Assembly: GCA_034435955.1 (NCBI GenBank)
Contig: DAOTWA010000010.1
Span: 1-27,893, forward strand
DNA: 27,893 nt
Direction: 5' to 3'
From: DAOTWA01 sp034435955
GTDB taxonomy: Bacteria; Chloroflexota; Anaerolineae; Anaerolineales; Anaerolineaceae
Of this stretch, positions 16,195-25,222 are shown piece after piece. The position numbers and the translations under genes were made by a program. The notes beneath the pieces are model-generated. The model was not told the origin of the DNA, ran no database searches, and worked only from the letters and a program-made list of their open reading frames with translations. How positions within the stretch are numbered: position 1 is the first letter of the stretch; each line of letters begins with the position of its first letter.

Positions 16195-19003
16195 TTTCTG
16201 TTCCACGGCGCGTGCGCCCGAGGAACAACTTGTTCACCTCAGCCGCAATAGAAGGGATGGCCACCAGCGGCAGGATCAGCTCCCACTGCGCCCAACCCAG
16301 CGGCTCGGTGTTGAACACCGGCTGGAGGAATGGCACGTACACCACGGCGAAGATTAGCGCCATGGAGCTGAGCACCGCATAATTCATCAACCGGTTGCTG
16401 AACATCCCGATCTTGAGCAGCGGATAATATTCGGAACGCGCGGTGTAGGCGCGCAGCAATTCTGAGCAGGATAGGGTGACAAAGGACATCGTCTCGGCAA
16501 AGTCGATATGCTCTGGATTGGCAAAGCGGCCCAGGTAGTAGGCCCCCAGGGTGACCGCAGTAATGGCGATGGTCTGCACCACAATGCCCGAGCGCATGGA
16601 ACGGTTGATGATGGGCTCCTTGGGCGGGCGTGGGGGGCGGTCCATGATGTCCGGATCGCCCTTTTCGGTGCCCAGGGCCAGGGCTGGCGCGCCATCCGTC
16701 ACCAGATTGAGCCACAGGAGCTGGATGGCGGTCAGCGGCGAGGGCCAGCCAGCGATCGTAGCCAGAAAGATCACCGCGATCTCGGCCAGGTTGCAGGACA
16801 GCAAATAATAGACGAATTTGCGGATGTTGCTGTAGATCACCCGGCCCTGCTCAACCGCCGAGACGATGCTGGCGTAATTGTCGTCGGTCAGCACCATATC
16901 GGCGGTTTCCTTGGCGACGTCGGTGCCCGTGATGCCCATGGCCACGCCGATGTCTGCACGCTTGATGGCAGGGGCGTCATTGACGCCGTCGCCCGTCATC
17001 GCCACCACCTGGCCATCCTCGCGCAGCGCGTCGACGATGCGCAGCTTGTGCTCGGGAGAGACGCGGGCATACACATCGCTGTTGCGCACCTCGGCCTGCA
17101 AAGCCGGCTGGTCCAGCCGGTCAATCTCGGCCCCCGTCAGGACGTGATGCCCCGGGCGCATCAGTCCGATCGATTCGGCAATCGCTCGTGCGGTGTTGGC
17201 ATAATCACCCGTGATCATCAGGGTGCGGATGCCGGCCGAGCGGGCCTTCTCCAAGGCAAGATGCACCTCAGGGCGCGGCGGGTCGATCATGCCGATCATC
17301 CCGGCGAAAACCAGCTCTTTCTCCAGGTCGGGTCGGTTGATCTCATTCGGTAGGGCGGGCACTAGTCGGTAAGCCAGGCCAATTACACGCAGCGCATCTT
17401 GGGTAAGGCGGTCGTTGGCTTCCAGGATGGCTCGTCTGCGTTCATCATCCAGCGCCGCGACGCGGTCGTCAATGGTCGTGGCGTAGGCGCACAGGTTGAG
17501 CACCACATCGGGGGCGCCCTTGATGGCAATGGCATACCAGTCGCGCCGTCCATCCTCGTCGTAGATGGGTGAAAAGTCCTCCACGCGGGGCTGGCGAATG
17601 CTGTGGACGGTCACCATGCGCTTATACTCAGAATCAAACGGGATTTCGCCGGTGCGGGGATAAGCATGGGTCAGGTCGTTGGCCTGCGCGCCCGCCTTGG
17701 CGGCCGCTACCAGGATGGCCCCTTCGGTCGGGTCGCCGACCATGCGGTAAGTGCGCTCCCCGCTCCCATCCTCGCTGGCTTCCAGGACGGCGTCGTTGTT
17801 GAGAACCCCCACCCACAGGGCGGTCAACGCCCCAGGATAGTCGCCAATGCGCACCGTCTTGCCGTCCAACTTGAAATCGCCTTGCGGGGCATAACCACTG
17901 CCAGTGATTTCGAAGGTGACGCCGTCTACCCACAGTCGGGTGGCGGTCATCTCATTTTGGGTGATCGTGCCGGTCTTGTCCGAGCAGATTACCGTGGCCG
18001 AACCGAGCGTCTCCACCGAAGAGAGATGGCGGATGAGCGCGTGGCGGCGTACCATCTCACGCATACCCAGCGCCAGGCTGATGGTGACGACCGCCGGCAG
18101 GCCTTCCGGCACCGCCGCGATGGCCAGGCTGACGGCAATCATGAACATGTTGACGATATCCTGCAGGTTGTTGTGCGCGCGCAGGATGCCCACCACGAAA
18201 ACCAGCCCACAAATGGTCAGGGCACCCCACCCCAGCGTACGACCGAGCTGGTCGAGGCGCTTTTGCAGCGGGGTCTCCTCTTCGGTGACGGATTGGAGCA
18301 TACTGGCAATCATGCCAAGCTGGGTGTGCATGCCGGTGGCCACCACCACGCCCCGCCCGCGCCCATAGCTGACCAGGGTGCCCATGAAAGCCGTATTCTT
18401 TCGGTCGCCGATCGGCAAGTCGCCCTCCAGACTGACGGCGGCGTTCTTCTGCACCGGCACCGACTCGCCCGTCAGCGCGGCCTCATCCACGCGCAGGTTG
18501 ACCGCCTCGAGCAGGCGCACATCCGCCGGGACATAATTGCCCGCCTCCAGAAACACCAGGTCGCCAGGGACCAGCTCACGCGAGGGGATGGTAATACGCC
18601 GGCCGTCGCGCAGCACGTGGGCTTCCGGCGCAGCCATGCGCTTGAGCGCCGCCAGCGACTCCTCGGCCCGGCTCTCCTGAATTACCCCCAGGACGGCGTT
18701 GAGCAGAACGATGGCAAAGATCGCGCCTGCCTCAACAAAGTCGCCCAATATCGCCGAAACCAGCGCGGCTACGATCAGCAGAATGACGACGAAATTGTTC
18801 AACTGGTCCAGGACCATATTTAGGAAGGAAGGCCGCGGCGCCTCGCTGAGCTGGTTCGGCCCGTAGGCTGCCAGGCGGGCGGCCGCCTCCGCCGAGGTCA
18901 GGCCGCTTTGGGGCGCCTCCAGGCGTTCCAGCACCTCGTCAGCGCTGAGCGCGTGCCATTTCACCGAGATGTCCTGCGAGGGGGGTTGAACGCTGTTCGC
19001 CAT
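16175..19003 (-). CDS. P-type IIA calcium-transporting ATPase (SERCA/PMR1-like)
   Basis: This pump should export Ca2+ (possibly Mn2+) using ATP. The 942-residue protein has the full set of P-ATPase motifs: TGES at 178-181, PEGLP in M4 with Glu300, phosphorylated Asp342 in DKTGT, KGAPD at 495-499, and TGDGVNDAP at 670-678. Calcium-site residues of SERCA M5 and M6 are kept: Asn738 and Glu741 (CNLAE), and Asn766, Thr769 and Asp770 (NLVTDG). An N-terminal cation-ATPase domain and the C-terminal M7-M10 domain are both present, so it is full length. The ATG at 19003 has GGAG about 8 nt upstream. It follows glgC by 49 bp in the same direction and ends 20 bp inside the TerC gene on the other strand. 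Confidence 0.96.
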   Translation of the reverse strand: MANSVQPPSQDISVKWHALSADEVLERLEAPQSGLTSAEAAARLAAYGPNQLSEAPRPSFLNMVLDQLNNFVVILLIVAALVSAILGDFVEAGAIFAIVLLNAVLGVIQESRAEESLAALKRMAAPEAHVLRDGRRITIPSRELVPGDLVFLEAGNYVPADVRLLEAVNLRVDEAALTGESVPVQKNAAVSLEGDLPIGDRKNTAFMGTLVSYGRGRGVVVATGMHTQLGMIASMLQSVTEEETPLQKRLDQLGRTLGWGALTICGLVFVVGILRAHNNLQDIVNMFMIAVSLAIAAVPEGLPAVVTISLALGMREMVRRHALIRHLSSVETLGSATVICSDKTGTITQNEMTATRLWVDGVTFEITGSGYAPQGDFKLDGKTVRIGDYPGALTALWVGVLNNDAVLEASEDGSGERTYRMVGDPTEGAILVAAAKAGAQANDLTHAYPRTGEIPFDSEYKRMVTVHSIRQPRVEDFSPIYDEDGRRDWYAIAIKGAPDVVLNLCAYATTIDDRVAALDDERRRAILEANDRLTQDALRVIGLAYRLVPALPNEINRPDLEKELVFAGMIGMIDPPRPEVHLALEKARSAGIRTLMITGDYANTARAIAESIGLMRPGHHVLTGAEIDRLDQPALQAEVRNSDVYARVSPEHKLRIVDALREDGQVVAMTGDGVNDAPAIKRADIGVAMGITGTDVAKETADMVLTDDNYASIVSAVEQGRVIYSNIRKFVYYLLSCNLAEIAVIFLATIAGWPSPLTAIQLLWLNLVTDGAPALALGTEKGDPDIMDRPPRPPKEPIINRSMRSGIVVQTIAITAVTLGAYYLGRFANPEHIDFAETMSFVTLSCSELLRAYTARSEYYPLLKIGMFSNRLMNYAVLSSMALIFAVVYVPFLQPVFNTEPLGWAQWELILPLVAIPSIAAEVNKLFLGRTRRGTEINLQKR

Positions 19004-19052
19004 GCTTCGTCTCCGCTGATCAAAGAATACGAGGCTGAAGAAACTACCCTCC

Positions 19053-20324
19053 CTAAGGCTGAACGTCCGGGCCGATAACGGTCCCCGGCCGGATGACCGT
19101 ATCCTTCGGCACTACCACGATGCCGTCCCGCACCACCCAGTCGTCGCTGTCAAAGTCGGTGCCGGGCGGGAAAGGACGCACCACCACGCCAGCGCCCATG
19201 CGCACATTCTTATCGATGATGGCGCCCTCAATATAACAACGCGGTCCAATTCCTATGGGGACGCTCCCGCCACTGCGCTCTTCGTCCGGGTGAACATAAT
19301 AGTCGGCCCCCATCAAAATGCTGTCGCGGATCTTGACCCCCTCGCGAATGCGGCTGCGAATGCCGATGACCGAGTGCACGATCTCCGCCTCGCGAATCAC
19401 GCAGCCTTCACCCAGCAGTACGTGGTACAGCCGGCTGTCCTCGATGGTCGAGCCAGGCAAGTAACGCGCGTGGGTGTAGATCGGCCTGTCTGGATCGTAC
19501 AGATCGAAGGGCGGGTTGGGACCGGCCAGGGCCAGGTTGGTCTCGTAAAACGAACGGATGGTGCCGATGTCCTCCCAGTAACCGTCGAAATCGAAGCCGT
19601 AGACCGCGTGGGTGTGGATAGCCGCCGGCAGGACTTGCCCGCCGAAATCGTCGAACGCCGTCCCTTCCAGAAGTTCGATCAGCACGCGGGTATTGAACAG
19701 GTAGATGCCCATCGAGCCCAGGAAAGGCCTTTCCGTGTCGCCGGGGCTCGCCAGGTGTTCCAGAATGGCCGCATCCTTGGGCTTTTCGGCGAAATCGGTG
19801 ATGCGCAGATTCTCGTCGCGCTTGAGGATGCCGAAACGGCCTGCATCGCGGCGGGCCACCGGCTGCACCGCCACGGTGATGTCGGCGCCCGTGCGCCAGT
19901 GGAACTCTGCCAGGGGTGCGAAATCCATGCGGTACAGGTGGTCGCCCGCCAGGATGAGCGTATATGGCGCCCGGGCGGCCTGGATCTCGAAAAGCTGCTT
20001 GCGCACCGCATCGGCCGTGCCCTGGTACCAATCGGTCGTGCTCAAGGTCTGCTCAGCCGCCCAAATCTGCACCCAGCCGGGATGGAAATTGTCGAACTGG
20101 TAGGTGCGCGAAATGTGGCGGTGCAGCGAGACCGAGTTGAACTGGGTCAGCACGGCGATGCGGTAGATGCCCGAATTAATGCAGTTGCTGATAGGAATGT
20201 CGATGAGACGGTACTTTCCGGCCATCGGCACGGCCGGCTTGGAGCGCAGCTTGGTGAGCGGATACAGGCGGCTGCCCCGCCCGCCTCCCAGGATGACGGC
20301 TAGAATGTCGTTTAGAGAAGCCAT
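19053..20324 (-). CDS. glgC: Glucose-1-phosphate adenylyltransferase (ADP-glucose pyrophosphorylase)
   Basis: GlgC makes ADP-glucose, the committed step of glycogen synthesis. The 423-residue length is typical. The N-terminal GGGRGSRLYPLT is at 13-24 with RSKPAVPMAGKYRLIDIPISNC following. WYQGTADAV lies at 99-107, the metal-site Asp128 is in AGDHLYRMD, and FAEKP is at 178-182. The C-terminal third has beta-helix repeats. The start has a near-perfect ribosome site (AAGGAGG, about 6 nt). I see no clear promoter in the 114 bp between it and the hairpins downstream of tRNA-Leu, so read-through from the tRNA is possible. The Ca2+-ATPase gene lies 49 bp downstream. Confidence 0.96.
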   Translation of the reverse strand: MASLNDILAVILGGGRGSRLYPLTKLRSKPAVPMAGKYRLIDIPISNCINSGIYRIAVLTQFNSVSLHRHISRTYQFDNFHPGWVQIWAAEQTLSTTDWYQGTADAVRKQLFEIQAARAPYTLILAGDHLYRMDFAPLAEFHWRTGADITVAVQPVARRDAGRFGILKRDENLRITDFAEKPKDAAILEHLASPGDTERPFLGSMGIYLFNTRVLIELLEGTAFDDFGGQVLPAAIHTHAVYGFDFDGYWEDIGTIRSFYETNLALAGPNPPFDLYDPDRPIYTHARYLPGSTIEDSRLYHVLLGEGCVIREAEIVHSVIGIRSRIREGVKIRDSILMGADYYVHPDEERSGGSVPIGIGPRCYIEGAIIDKNVRMGAGVVVRPFPPGTDFDSDDWVVRDGIVVVPKDTVIRPGTVIGPDVQP

Positions 20325-20438
20325 ACCACCCTCCTTATCAGAGGCCAGCTAGCGCGAGCCGCGCAGTCATCGTGCAGTCTGACCGCTAAAGGTTTCGCCT
20401 GGCTACCAATACTATTTGAACACATGAAACCAGTGGGC

Positions 20439-20456
20439 GTGGGTGGCTTCACCCAC
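20439..20456 (-). other. Perfect hairpin between the tRNA-Leu terminator and glgC
   Basis: A 7 bp perfect stem (GTGGGTG/CACCCAC) with a 4 nt loop lies directly after the terminator-like hairpin. No U-run follows on the minus strand. Confidence 0.45.
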
Positions 20457-20462
20457 ACGAAA

Positions 20463-20487
20463 GGCCCTCATCAGACGAGAGAGGGCC
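20463..20487 (-). terminator. Rho-independent terminator-like hairpin after tRNA-Leu
   Basis: A 7 bp stem (GGCCCTC/GAGGGCC) with an 11 nt loop is followed on the minus strand by TTTCGTGT. It begins 14 nt after the tRNA 3' end. The U-run is short, so termination may be partial and let transcription continue toward glgC. Confidence 0.5.
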
Positions 20488-20500
20488 CATGTTATAATGT

Positions 20501-20586
<86 letters not shown>

Positions 20587-20590
20587 CAGC

Positions 20591-20619
20591 TTGATAAAAA
20601 GTATATCTGACATTGTAAC
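20591..20619 (+). promoter_or_regulatory. Possible ychF promoter overlapping the tRNA-Leu promoter
   Basis: TTGATA (20591-20596), a 17 nt spacer and TGTAAC (20614-20619) on the plus strand would start transcription about 20 nt before the ychF ATG. It occupies nearly the same bases as the tRNA-Leu promoter, so the two would compete. Confidence 0.35.
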
Positions 20620-20628
20620 GCCGGTCAA
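20600..20628 (-). promoter_or_regulatory. tRNA-Leu promoter
   Basis: TTGACC (20628-20623), a 17 nt spacer and TATACT (20605-20600) stand on the minus strand, 14 nt before the tRNA 5' end. Both boxes are close to consensus. Confidence 0.7.
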
Positions 20629-20645
20629 GACGGACACATCTGCTA

Positions 20646-21719
20646 ATGCGCCTGGGGATTATCGGACTGCCCCAATCGGGGAAAACCACCCTTTTTAACG
20701 CCCTCACCCGCGGCTCCCAGCCGACCGGGGCGGCCAGTTCCGGGCGGATCGAGGTGCACACCGCTGTCGTGGACGTGCCCGATCCGCGCGTGGACACGCT
20801 GTCCGCCATGTTCCGCCCCAAGAAGACCATCTACGCCAAGGTCACCTACGCCGATTTCGCCGGGCTTGAAGGCAGCGCGGCAAAGACCGGCATCTCCGGC
20901 CAGCTCCTCAATCAACTCACCCAAATGGACGGCTTTATCCACGTGGTGCGCTGCTTCCCAGACGATGAAGTCCCTCATCCCTCCGGCAGCGTCGACCCGC
21001 TGCGCGACATCACCAGCATGGATGCAGAATTCGTGCTCAACGACCTGATCGCCGTGGAGCGCAAGCTGGAGCGCCTGGCAGAGGAGAAAAAAAAGGGCGG
21101 CGGGCGCGACCGGGCGTTGATCGAGCGCGAAACCGCCCTGTTCGAGCGCCTGCACGCCGCTCTCTCGGCTGAAATGCCCTTGCGCGACGTGCCCATCTCG
21201 CCCGAAGAGGAGAAGCTGCTGGCCGGCTTCGGCTTCCTCAGCCGCAAGCCGGTTCTGGTGGTGCTCAACACCGCCGAGGGCCAGCAGCCCCCCGCCCTGG
21301 AGTACCCACACCAGCACAGCCTGGTGGTGGCCCTGCAGTGCAAGCTGGAGATGGAGATCGCTCAGTTGCCGCCGGATGAAGCGGAGCTATTCCTGGCCGA
21401 ATACGGCATCGAAGAGCCCAGTCTGAACCGCATGATCCGCCTCTCCTACGACTTGCTCGGTTTGCAGTCCTTCTTTACCGTCGGACCAGACGAAGTGCGC
21501 GCCTGGACGGTGCGGCGCGGAGCGCTGGCGCCCGAAGCGGCCGGCGAAGTCCACAGCGACATGCAGAAGGGCTTCATCCGCGCCGAGGTGGTTTCTTACG
21601 AAGACCTGGTTGCCCTGGGCGGACTGGCCGAGGCGCGCGCCAAAGGCAAGCTGCGCCTGGAGGGCAAGGAGTACGTCGTCCAGGACGGGGATGTAATCAC
21701 AATTCGTTTTAACATTTAA
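20646..21719 (+). CDS. ychF: Obg-like ATPase YchF
   Basis: YchF is a universally conserved Obg-like ATPase that binds ribosomes and is linked to stress and oxidative responses. The 357-residue protein has a P-loop GLPQSGKTT at 7-15, a G3 region DFAGL at 70-74, HPSGSVDPLRDI near 111-122, a coiled helical insertion near 132-172, and the YchF-type NxxE motif (NTAE, 208-211) instead of NKxD, which explains ATP preference. A TGS domain fills 275-357. The P-loop has Gln-Ser where many bacterial YchF proteins have Asn-Val. The ATG at 20646 has no Shine-Dalgarno. It is divergent from tRNA-Leu and shares its promoter region. Confidence 0.94.
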   Translation: MRLGIIGLPQSGKTTLFNALTRGSQPTGAASSGRIEVHTAVVDVPDPRVDTLSAMFRPKKTIYAKVTYADFAGLEGSAAKTGISGQLLNQLTQMDGFIHVVRCFPDDEVPHPSGSVDPLRDITSMDAEFVLNDLIAVERKLERLAEEKKKGGGRDRALIERETALFERLHAALSAEMPLRDVPISPEEEKLLAGFGFLSRKPVLVVLNTAEGQQPPALEYPHQHSLVVALQCKLEMEIAQLPPDEAELFLAEYGIEEPSLNRMIRLSYDLLGLQSFFTVGPDEVRAWTVRRGALAPEAAGEVHSDMQKGFIRAEVVSYEDLVALGGLAEARAKGKLRLEGKEYVVQDGDVITIRFNI

Positions 21720-21878
21720 TCAGGATCAAGACGGTATTTCTACCAATTACCGAAAAAATTCGAATTCCTGAATGATAGAAACCGATCAGGCACGAAATGT
21801 GCATTGAATAGATTGCCTTATTCGGGCAGCCAATACATCATCAAGCGAGACCTTACATTACTTCCCCACACCTCAACT

Positions 21879-23513
21879 GTGAAAGTTAAACTGTCCTGGC
21901 ATCCTTACCTGTTCGCTGTCTATGGGGTCCTGGCTACCATCGCCAGCAACATCGTCAATCTGCAGATCGGCGTAATCGAATCAGTGGCCGCTTCACTGCT
22001 CGCCTCCATCATCGTGGTCGTCGCGCTACGATTGATCCTGCGCGACGGACTCAAAGCCGGGTTGATCTCTTCGGCCTTCATCCTCATCATCTTCTCCTAC
22101 GGACACGTCCAGACTCTGATTCAAGGCTGGCGCGTGGCTGGTTTTTCCCCAGCCCAGGACGCGATCATGCTGCCTCTCTGGGCGGCTTTGCTGGCTGCCT
22201 GGTCGGCCTTTATCCTTCGACGCTCTGAGCACACCCGTGCGATATTGTCGGGTTATTTTAATTGGGTCAGCCTGATCTCGCTTATCTTCCCGGTTCAAAC
22301 CATCTACCGCTTTAATCTCCTTACCCAGCAAACCCAGCCCTGGGTGCAGAAATTCCCGGCCTACGCCTGGCAACAGGGCGGCTTGGAGAACATGACGACC
22401 CACAGCAGCGGGAGCTCGTCGACCAAGGTGAAGCCGGACATCTACTACATCATCCTCGACGCCTACACCCGCGACGACATTTTGGACGAGCTGTATGGTT
22501 ATGACAACCGACCATTCCTGGATTTTCTGCGTTCGCGTGGCTTTATTATCGCCGAATCCAGCCGCGCGAACTACACCACGACGGTCACTTCGTTGGCCTC
22601 GTCGCTAAACATGGTGCACATAAATAGCCTTCCCCAATATTTGTATGAGAACGCCGGTGTCCGGGAGGAGTGGGCCGTAGATAGCGCTGCCAATTTATTG
22701 ATTTCTAACAGCCGCGTGGTGGATTTCCTCAAGGCCCAGGACTACCAGATCGCGACCTTCGCCGATGGATACGGAGGAGCCCTGTCCACCATGGCCGATC
22801 AAACGATCGTCCCGCCCAATGCTGCCAACGTCTCCAACGACCAGATTCTCTTCAACATGCTGCTGTGGGATACCCCATTCGGGCGCGCCTTGGCTGTGCT
22901 GGAGGGTGCGAATAATCCCATCACCGCAAGTTTCCATGCCCATCGCCAAAACATCATCTACATCCTGAATACGCTGCCCTCTCTTGCAAAGGGGCCGCAC
23001 CCGCAATTCATCTTCGCTCACATTCTGGCTCCACACGTTCCTTATGTCTTTGGTCCCAACGGAGAGGAGATCCAGAACGTGGATCCTTTCACCTTGACCG
23101 ACTCGCATCCCGGTAGCCCATATAATATCCCCCTCTATCGTGGCCAGGTGAACTACCTGAACACGCTGGTCAAGAAGGCCATCGATGGCATCCTGGCGAA
23201 CAGCGATACGCCGCCCATCATCATCCTTCAAGGCGACCACAGCAGTAAGGTGTACAAAGAGACCACACCGCCCACAGATGTGCGCATGAAGCTGCTTCTT
23301 CCGATTCTCAACGCTTACAGGCTGCCCGGTGCCCCCGAAGGGCTGATTAATCCAGCCACCACGCCTGTGAATACCTTCCGGAGCCTCTTCAATTATTATT
23401 TCGACGCGAACCTGGAACTTTTGGATGATGAAAGCTACCTGCTGGAGGCGCACGCCGGCCGCGTGGAGTACGTGGATGCGTGCAGGGTGTATGCAGCTTG
23501 TGCGTCGCGTTGA
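21879..23513 (+). CDS. Membrane protein with sulfatase/alkaline-phosphatase-fold domain (LtaS-like)
   Basis: From GTG at 21879 the protein has 544 residues. About four hydrophobic segments fill residues 8-145. The extracytoplasmic domain begins near 185 with DIYYIILDAYTRDD, a metal-binding Asp194. A Thr/Ser-rich nucleophile region follows (NYTTTVTS, 231-238), then HILAPHVPY with His386 and the metal pair Asp453-His454 in QGDHSS. This layout resembles phosphoglycerol or phosphoethanolamine transferases and membrane sulfatases. I infer a cell-envelope or glycan-modifying role without naming the group moved. The start is uncertain: an upstream TTG at 21804 adds 25 residues, but the GTG puts a short basic peptide before the first membrane helix. 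Neither has a ribosome site. The 159 bp before the GTG hold a 10 bp palindrome (AATTCGAATT, 21757-21766) and no clear promoter. Confidence 0.8.
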   Translation: MKVKLSWHPYLFAVYGVLATIASNIVNLQIGVIESVAASLLASIIVVVALRLILRDGLKAGLISSAFILIIFSYGHVQTLIQGWRVAGFSPAQDAIMLPLWAALLAAWSAFILRRSEHTRAILSGYFNWVSLISLIFPVQTIYRFNLLTQQTQPWVQKFPAYAWQQGGLENMTTHSSGSSSTKVKPDIYYIILDAYTRDDILDELYGYDNRPFLDFLRSRGFIIAESSRANYTTTVTSLASSLNMVHINSLPQYLYENAGVREEWAVDSAANLLISNSRVVDFLKAQDYQIATFADGYGGALSTMADQTIVPPNAANVSNDQILFNMLLWDTPFGRALAVLEGANNPITASFHAHRQNIIYILNTLPSLAKGPHPQFIFAHILAPHVPYVFGPNGEEIQNVDPFTLTDSHPGSPYNIPLYRGQVNYLNTLVKKAIDGILANSDTPPIIILQGDHSSKVYKETTPPTDVRMKLLLPILNAYRLPGAPEGLINPATTPVNTFRSLFNYYFDANLELLDDESYLLEAHAGRVEYVDACRVYAACASR

Positions 23514-23551
23514 ACTGTAAGGCATCCGCGTCGCCGATCAATACCCTTCAC

Positions 23552-24958
23552 CTATGCTGCCGCAGCTATCCGCAGCATCGCCTCCAGGCTTTGTTCGACG
23601 TCCGCACCGCTCGTGGCCCAGGATGAGACGCTGATGCGCATGGCCGTCTGCCCCTGCCATACCGTACCGCCGCACCAGCACGTTCCATCCTCCTGAACAG
23701 CTCGGATCACCTGCTGCGTTTTCTCCGCTGAGCCAAAAGAAACCAGCACCTGGTTGAGTTGCACCTCATTGAGGACTTCGTACCCCGCGGCCGCCAGCCC
23801 CTGGGCAAAGCGAGTGGCATGCCGGCAGCAGCCATCCACCATTTCAGCCAGACCCCTCTTCCCCAATGAACGCAGAGCTGCCCACACCTCTACTCCCCGA
23901 GCGCGGCGAGACATCTCCGGGGTGAATTCCATCGGCTCGCGTTGATCACCCTCGGTCAAATAAGCCGCCGGGCTGTGGCTCAACGCAGCGCGCAGATCGC
24001 TGGCATTCCGGCAGAATACCAGCCCGCTGTCGTAAGGTACGTTTAGCCATTTGTGCGCGTCCGTCGCCCAGGAATCGGCTTCGCTTACCCCCGCAAGCAG
24101 ATGAGCCCGTGCGGGCACCGCTGCAGCCCACAAACCAAAAGCCCCATCCACATGCACCCAGGCGCCGGCGTCATGAGCGGTGCGGCAAATCTCAAGCGCC
24201 GGGTCGAACGCGCCCGTATTGACATTGCCCGCCTGGATGCACACGATAGTGGGGCCGCTTATGGGCGGCAAAGCCTGCGCTCTCATCCGCCCCTGATTGT
24301 CGACCGGTACACGAACGACACGTTCCCGACCGAAACCCAATAAGGTCAGTGCTTTGAGTAGGCTGACGTGCACCTCGTCGCCCACGATCACTGTAACAGG
24401 CGGAGCGCCAAACAGGCCCTGAGCTTCCACTTCCCAACCCACCTGCTGTAAAACGGCGTGCCGTGCGGCAGCCAGACCGCTGAAATTGGCCATGGTTGCG
24501 CCAGAGACAAAACCACCCCCACACCCTGCCGGCAGACCGAACACCTCCACCAGCCAGCGTAAAGCCACTGCCTCCAGCTTCGCCGCAACGGGGGAAGACA
24601 TCATCATGCCTGCATTTTGATCCCAGGCAGCGGCCAGCACGTTGGCCGCCAGCGCAGCCGGCAGCGATCCGCCGATGACGAAGCCGAAGTAGCGCCCGCC
24701 GGCCGAAGCGACGGTAGCTGGCGAGCCGACGGCGTCGAGCAGGGATAGCGTCTCAAATGGATCCTGAGGATCGGTCGGCAGAGCCTCATCGAAAGACGCC
24801 AGGTTCGCGCGTGCCTCCACGCTGGGAAACACCTCGCGTTCATCCAGGCCTTCCAGGTAGGCGCCGCCCCTCCGGGCGGCCTCTAGTAAAAGTCCGACCC
24901 GATCCCGGGTTGGATTGGACTCCGGTTCCGTAAAGGGTCTATTGGATATGGTGGACAT
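23552..24958 (-). CDS. PLP-dependent group II amino-acid decarboxylase (aromatic-amino-acid/glutamate decarboxylase-like)
   Basis: This fold-type I enzyme should decarboxylate an amino acid to an amine. The 468-residue protein has the cofactor-stacking His197 (DEVHVS), Asp271 (HVDGAFG) and the Schiff-base Lys303 in TDAHKWLN. MMSSPVAAKLE (119-129) and GGFVSGATMANF (148-159) fit the pyridoxal-dependent decarboxylase family. The substrate cannot be told from sequence; aromatic residues, glutamate or diaminobutyrate are all possible, and some relatives are aldolase-like. I start at the ATG at 24958: GGAGG lies 8 nt upstream, and the upstream ATG at 24973 sits at the edge of that same ribosome site. 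The gene is divergent from the metallo-beta-lactamase-fold gene and convergent with the sulfatase-like gene, 38 bp apart. Confidence 0.9.
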   Translation of the reverse strand: MSTISNRPFTEPESNPTRDRVGLLLEAARRGGAYLEGLDEREVFPSVEARANLASFDEALPTDPQDPFETLSLLDAVGSPATVASAGGRYFGFVIGGSLPAALAANVLAAAWDQNAGMMMSSPVAAKLEAVALRWLVEVFGLPAGCGGGFVSGATMANFSGLAAARHAVLQQVGWEVEAQGLFGAPPVTVIVGDEVHVSLLKALTLLGFGRERVVRVPVDNQGRMRAQALPPISGPTIVCIQAGNVNTGAFDPALEICRTAHDAGAWVHVDGAFGLWAAAVPARAHLLAGVSEADSWATDAHKWLNVPYDSGLVFCRNASDLRAALSHSPAAYLTEGDQREPMEFTPEMSRRARGVEVWAALRSLGKRGLAEMVDGCCRHATRFAQGLAAAGYEVLNEVQLNQVLVSFGSAEKTQQVIRAVQEDGTCWCGGTVWQGQTAMRISVSSWATSGADVEQSLEAMLRIAAAA

Positions 24959-25046
24959 CAAAGGTTCCTCCATCAGATCATCGGGAATGGGTGATGCAAC
25001 GCTGAAAAACGCTTTCCAGAACCGTTCTGATCGGCTGCGCTTTAGT

Positions 25047-25058
25047 TGCCAGATGGCA
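25047..25058. promoter_or_regulatory. Operator-like palindrome in the divergent gap
   Basis: TGCCA-GA-TGGCA is a perfect interrupted palindrome in the gap between the decarboxylase and the hydrolase. It would lie in the 5' leader of the decarboxylase transcript if the predicted promoter is right. Confidence 0.3.
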
Positions 25059-25078
25059 GAATTTGGTTTACTTCCTAT

Positions 25079-25091
25079 TTATATCATATAA
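25079..25091. promoter_or_regulatory. AT-rich palindrome overlapping the decarboxylase -10 box
   Basis: TTATAT-C-ATATAA is a perfect 6 bp inverted repeat around one base. It covers the predicted -10 box of the decarboxylase and could bind a dimeric regulator, although AT-rich palindromes also arise by chance. Confidence 0.35.
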
Positions 25092-25111
25092 GGTGAATTT
25101 GTTTTTGGGAA
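25083..25111 (-). promoter_or_regulatory. Predicted decarboxylase promoter
   Basis: On the minus strand TTCCCA (25111-25106), a 17 nt spacer and TATGAT (25088-25083) would start transcription near 25076, with a leader of about 118 nt. The -35 box matches at 4 of 6 positions. Confidence 0.4.
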
Positions 25112-25222
25112 ATATCCCTGATAACCTGGGGGTTGACTTCGTTTGTGTTGAAATCGAATAGCCTTTACAATTTTTATGTCTATGATTGGCTGATTGGGAT
25201 GCTCGCATTAGGAGGCAGGAAT

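Noticed and set aside
17603..18823. 406-codon open frame on the plus strand opposite the P-type ATPase
   Set aside because: It mirrors the ATPase coding sequence; its His/Gln/Asp-rich composition is typical of antisense frames.
24959..24973. Upstream ATG of the decarboxylase
   Set aside because: This ATG is embedded in the GGAGG that serves the ATG at 24958.
25133..25222. 30-residue N-terminal extension of the MBL-fold hydrolase from a TTG
   Set aside because: The ATG at 25223 has an AGGAGG site 7 nt upstream, and the conserved fold begins right after it.
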